Assembly: GCA_002373325.1 (NCBI GenBank)
Contig: DFKI01000040.1
Span: 1 to 47,622 of the forward strand
From: Treponema sp. UBA3649
GTDB lineage: Bacteria; Spirochaetota; Spirochaetia; Treponematales; Treponemataceae
DNA: 47,622 nucleotides
Direction: 5' to 3'
Shown here piece by piece: positions 44,820-47,622 of this stretch. The position numbers and the translations under genes were made by a program. Position 1 is the first letter of the stretch; each line of letters starts with the position of its first letter. The notes below the pieces were generated by a model that saw nothing but the letters and a program-made list of their open reading frames with translations, was not told where the DNA came from and did no database searches.

Positions 44820-44860
44820 GAGTTACTTTATATCACATGATACCTAGGCTGTCAAGGTAT
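44820..44860 (-). promoter_or_regulatory. padR promoter with overlapping inverted repeat
   Basis: On the minus strand TTGACA (44855-44850) and TATAAA (44832-44827) are 17 bp apart. ATACC...GGTAT arms (44856-44860 and 44840-44844) flank the -35, and a further ATCA/TGAT palindrome lies in the spacer. Such placement fits autorepression by PadR. Confidence 0.7.
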
Positions 44861-44905
44861 TTCATAAAAAAAATTTATATTTTTTTTTACAAGCTGTCCG
44901 GAGAC

Positions 44906-44934
44906 TTGCAAGGACTGATTTTATGGAATATAAT
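44906..44934 (+). promoter_or_regulatory. Promoter of the GNAT acetyltransferase gene
   Basis: TTGCAA (44906-44911) and TATAAT (44929-44934) are 17 bp apart. Start is expected near 44941, giving a leader of about 53 nt. Confidence 0.75.
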
Positions 44935-44993
44935 TTGTGCTGATTAATGGGAACGACGAGAAATCTGCAGGCTTTGTGGAAGGGGGAAAATAG

Positions 44994-45470
44994 ATGCCAA
45001 TCATTCGGAAAGCGGAAAAAAAAGATTTTGATGCCATTGAAGAACTTTATGCTGAGCTGGAGGAGGATGCGGTCCTTTATCAGCCTGAGCATTTTGTTTT
45101 AAGCAAAAAAGGTGATCGGTCAAATCAGCTTGAGAAAATCATGCAGAGTGAAAATCAGATTATGCTTGTCGCGGAAGATGAGAATGACGGAAGGGCAATC
45201 GGTTTCGCACATGTGATTTTTGCACGCGCCAAAGAGATTTCATGCCTTAAACCGCAGAGCAATATTTATCTTCAGGATTTGGTGGTGACAAAAAAACTAC
45301 GGAGCCGAGGGACAGGCACACAACTTTTAAATGCGTCGAAAGAATACGGAAGAAAAAAAGGAGCCGATTTTTTCCGCACCCAGGTTTTTCCGCAGAACAA
45401 GGACGGGCTCAGGTTTTATGAGCGGAACGGTTTTTCAATCAAAATGCTCACGATTGAATGTCCCTTTTGA
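44994..45470 (+). CDS. GNAT-family N-acetyltransferase
   Basis: A 158-residue acetyltransferase. The acetyl-CoA-binding segment is LQDLVVTKKLRSRGTGTQLL (about 97-116; motif R-x-x-G-x-G/A) and the following ADFFRTQVFPQNKDGLRFYERNGF is the usual motif B. The acceptor substrate is unknown. GGGGG precedes the ATG by seven bases. Stand-alone promoter upstream; an unrelated ABM gene follows after 54 bp. Confidence 0.9.
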   Translation: MPIIRKAEKKDFDAIEELYAELEEDAVLYQPEHFVLSKKGDRSNQLEKIMQSENQIMLVAEDENDGRAIGFAHVIFARAKEISCLKPQSNIYLQDLVVTKKLRSRGTGTQLLNASKEYGRKKGADFFRTQVFPQNKDGLRFYERNGFSIKMLTIECPF

Positions 45471-45524
45471 TTTTTGGACCTGCACAAACGACGAGAAATA
45501 AAATAATCAGATACGGAGGAAAAA

Positions 45525-45845
45525 ATGATTACCGTAAATCTTTATTACAAGGGAAAGAATGGAAACGCACGTGCATTTGCACAAGAGATGGAAGCTTCGG
45601 GCATCGCTGATTCAATCAGGGCTGAGGAAGGAAACCTGCGCTATCAGTATTTTGTTCCGCTGAATGACCCCGAGACCGTTTTGCTCATAGACAGCTGGAA
45701 GGATCAGGCTGCGATAGATGCCCACCATGCCTCCCCCATGATGAGACAACTAGCGGAACTCCGTGAAAAATATGACCTGCACATGACAGTCGAGCGGTTC
45801 ATAAGCGATGAATATGAGGCCGACAAAAAATTCATACGGAACTGA
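45525..45845 (+). CDS. Antibiotic-biosynthesis-monooxygenase (ABM) domain protein
   Basis: A 106-residue dimeric ferredoxin-like alpha/beta protein of the ABM/YgiN family. Typical features are EEGNLRYQYFVPLNDPETVLLIDSWKDQAAIDAHHASPMM, with the conserved E-G-N/C-x-x-Y and W-x-D-x-x-A-x-x-x-H patterns. Members include quinol monooxygenases and heme-degrading enzymes, but many have no known substrate. GGAGG lies five bases before the ATG. Confidence 0.9.
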   Translation: MITVNLYYKGKNGNARAFAQEMEASGIADSIRAEEGNLRYQYFVPLNDPETVLLIDSWKDQAAIDAHHASPMMRQLAELREKYDLHMTVERFISDEYEADKKFIRN

Positions 45846-45902
45846 AAATCGCAAGGCCAGATTACAGACGCGTGTTTTTGTTCTGCATGAGAGGATTTTA
45901 AA

Positions 45903-46625
45903 ATGCCTACGCCAATTGAAAATTATAGGAAGATGGTGGACCAGCCCTGGGGGAAAATTTTTTACGACGTAATTTTTAATCAGCTGAAATTTCCGAATGA
46001 CAGTCGGCTTAAGATTCTTGATTTTGGAGCCGGATTTTGCATCACATCAAAACACTGCGCAAAAACTCAGGATGTGACCGCCCTGGAGCCGAATGAAGAG
46101 ATGCGAGAACTTCGGTTTAAGAGCGACGACTACACTCTGATTCCTCAGGGACTTGATTATCTTAAAACTGTTCCAGACAATGCTTTTGATTTTATCTTCT
46201 GCCACAATGTCCTTGAATATGTTGAAAACAAAGGTGAGATTTTGACCGAGCTGAAAAGGGTTTTGAAATCTGGCGGGAGATTGTCCATTATAAAACACAA
46301 TCTTTACGGACGAGTTTTTGGCTGTGCGGTTTTAACCGATAACCCCAAGTCGGCACTTGATTTGCTGGAGCAAAAGCCTGAGGACAGCATGTTCGGAAAG
46401 AGGGACCTTTACCCCAACGAATATCTTACGGAATTTTTTGGTGATGAAATGGAGCTTACGGAACTCTACGGAATCCGCTCCTTTTACGGTCTTTCTTCCA
46501 ACAACGAGATTAAGTACACGGGAGAATGGTACAAGTCCATGCTTGAGCTTGAGACACGCGTCGGAACGATTGATGATTTTAAAAGGGTGTCCTTTTTCAA
46601 TCATCTGGTTTTTACGAAAAACTAA
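45903..46625 (+). CDS. Class I SAM-dependent methyltransferase
   Basis: A 240-residue enzyme. Motif I is LKILDFGAGFCITSKH (about 38-53), the acidic residue after strand 2 is in VTALEPNEEM, and motif IV is FDFIFCHNVLEYV (about 97-109) followed by LKSGGRLSIIKHN (motif VI region). These show a Rossmann methyltransferase binding S-adenosylmethionine. The substrate is unknown; it resembles the Methyltransf_11 group. AGAGGA lies seven bases before the ATG. The gene is 57 bp after the ABM gene. Confidence 0.9.
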   Translation: MPTPIENYRKMVDQPWGKIFYDVIFNQLKFPNDSRLKILDFGAGFCITSKHCAKTQDVTALEPNEEMRELRFKSDDYTLIPQGLDYLKTVPDNAFDFIFCHNVLEYVENKGEILTELKRVLKSGGRLSIIKHNLYGRVFGCAVLTDNPKSALDLLEQKPEDSMFGKRDLYPNEYLTEFFGDEMELTELYGIRSFYGLSSNNEIKYTGEWYKSMLELETRVGTIDDFKRVSFFNHLVFTKN

Positions 46626-46649
46626 GGAAAAGCTGATTTATAGTACCGT

Positions 46650-46677
46650 GTCATTGCCGGGCTTGACCCGACAATCT
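46650..46677. repeat. Single REP-like palindrome
   Basis: GTCATTGCCGGGC, a short loop, then GACCCGACAATCT: the same repeat family as at 541, 14143 and 14223, here in single form between the methyltransferase and transglutaminase-like genes. Confidence 0.7.
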
Positions 46678-46764
46678 TTAAATATCAATAATGAGAATAA
46701 AGACAGCATTCTGAATTAATCAGTGGTTCCCTATAAACTAAACAATGAGGAGACATTCGGCATA

Positions 46765-47370
46765 ATGAAAAATTCCATCGGTGAATATCTGAAAGAAACA
46801 AAATCCATAAACTATTCACATCCGCTCGTGCAGCAAAAAATCAAAGAACTCCGTGAAAAATCAAATGGCGAAATTGATTATATCCAGAAGGCATATCAAT
46901 TTGTCCGCGATGAAATTTCTCATTCTTGGGATATAAAGGCGACTATCGTTTCAAAAAATGCTGGGGATGTTTTGAAAAATCAAACTGGTATCTGCTGGAC
47001 AAAATCTTGTCTGCTTGCGGCACTTCTCCGAGGAAACAAAATTCCATCAGGGATTTCGTATCAAAAACTTACAAGACTTGATGACGACAGCGACGGTTAT
47101 ATCATTCACGCATTGAACACAGTCTATATTTCAGAACTGAACAAATGGATTCGTCTGGATGCCCGTGGAAACAAAAGCGGCGTTAACGCGCAGTTCAATA
47201 CCGAAAAAGAAATGCTTGCCTTCCCAATCCGCCCGCAATACGATGAAATAGATTACAAAGACAACAACCCTGATTTGGACGAGCGGCTGATAAAAATTTT
47301 AGAGGAAGCGGATTCGGTTTTGGAGATTCGGACTGATTTTGAATTTTCGGATCATGCGGACATTCAGTAG
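46765..47370 (+). CDS. Transglutaminase-like cysteine protease-fold protein
   Basis: A 201-residue protein if it starts at the ATG at 46765. A GTG at 46723 would add 14 residues; neither has an ideal ribosome site, GAGGAG being about 12 bases before the ATG. The transglutaminase-like core is visible: NQTGICWTKSCLLAALLRGNKIPS with the Cys nucleophile, HALNTVYI with the His, and RLDARGNKSG with the Asp. No signal peptide, so probably cytoplasmic. The reaction (hydrolysis or transfer at peptide amides) cannot be read from sequence. Confidence 0.85.
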   Translation: MKNSIGEYLKETKSINYSHPLVQQKIKELREKSNGEIDYIQKAYQFVRDEISHSWDIKATIVSKNAGDVLKNQTGICWTKSCLLAALLRGNKIPSGISYQKLTRLDDDSDGYIIHALNTVYISELNKWIRLDARGNKSGVNAQFNTEKEMLAFPIRPQYDEIDYKDNNPDLDERLIKILEEADSVLEIRTDFEFSDHADIQ

Positions 47371-47491
47371 ATAAAGATGAGTCTCCGCTTGCATCAGACT
47401 TTCACAACGAAATCTGGCATAGCAAGCATTATCAAGAATCAGAATCTGTCTTGTGCTAAAATCATTTCATAAACTTTTGAAGGAGCCAAGC

Positions 47492-47622
47492 ATGGATGAT
47501 TTTAAGCCGCTGTTTGAATATGTTGAAAAAAACATTGAAAACAAAATGGGCCTAAAGGAACTTGCAGATTTTATGGGCTACAGTCCTTTTTACATCAGCA
47601 GAAAATTTATGGATCTTTACGG
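47492..47622 (+). CDS. AraC-family transcriptional regulator (5' end only)
   Basis: The first 43 codons are in the window. They read FEYVEKNIENKMGLKELADFMGY then SPFYISRKFMDLY, which is the first helix-turn-helix of an AraC/XylS DNA-binding domain placed at the N-terminus. Full-length proteins with this order often carry a GyrI-like ligand domain after it. AAGGAG lies six bases before the ATG. Confidence 0.85.
   Translation, partial: MDDFKPLFEYVEKNIENKMGLKELADFMGYSPFYISRKFMDLY

Overview
The window looks like chromosomal DNA of a host-associated Treponema-type spirochaete. The evidence is the combination of envelope genes (spirochaete-style lipoproteins, small beta-barrel outer-membrane proteins, a TonB-dependent receptor, a BspA-type leucine-rich-repeat lipoprotein, a PnrA/BMP-type binding protein), a double-domain CoA-dehydratase activase of about 1450 residues, FolE2, and abundant short intergenic repeats. 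This assignment is inference; there is no rRNA or marker gene in the window. No rRNA, tRNA, CRISPR array, phage block or transposase was recognised.

Layout. 1-421 holds the 5' end of an orphan sugar ABC-transporter ATPase (minus strand). 773-2161 is a secreted von Willebrand A protein. 2174-10424 (minus) is a cell-wall operon murE-ddl-murD ending in a large HRDC/SF1 helicase/nuclease; its promoter sits directly on the murE start codon. 10539-11881 is a DAHP synthase preceded by what looks like a complete Tyr/Phe attenuator: promoter, aromatic-rich leader peptide, antiterminator and terminator. 12137-14117 carries a DUF937-like protein and a BMP-family binding protein. 14417-16551 (minus) carries a conserved unknown protein and an XRE regulator. 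16856-20548 (plus) is the BspA-like lipoprotein followed by two small membrane proteins. 20633-24932 (minus) is an outer-membrane protein, a lipoprotein and a RarA fused to a methyltransferase-like domain. Divergent from it, and sharing a perfectly symmetric overlapping promoter, is folD (25058-25936). 26451-27896 is an AlbA_2 regulator behind an array of direct repeats. 28106-30905 has a CPBP protease, a small membrane protein, a PIN-type toxin-antitoxin pair and folE2 coupled to the toxin. 31005-32861 (minus) is a TonB-dependent receptor. 33245-36912 holds two paralogous sugar-binding proteins separated by a HicBA module. 37000-42708 holds an HtrA protease and the giant activase. 42721-44807 (minus) is a padR / permease-prefix / DUF4097 cassette. 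The right end carries GNAT, ABM monooxygenase, methyltransferase, transglutaminase-like and partial AraC genes.

Two themes stand out. The first is promoter architecture. Most promoters are near-consensus TTGACA-17-TATAAT, and several place the start codon at the predicted +1 to +3 with no Shine-Dalgarno (murE, the aro leader peptide, the 517-residue unknown gene, htrA, perhaps the XRE gene), which suggests frequent leaderless transcripts. The second is a rich set of intergenic repeats: REPIN-like inverted doublets with a 23-bp tandem derivative, a roughly 35-bp hairpin family near transcription starts, and 7-bp repeats that run into the stop codons of several genes.

The candidate for an undescribed system that I rate highest is the aromatic attenuator. 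Next come the symmetric divergent promoter, the leaderless-gene class and the RarA-methyltransferase fusion.
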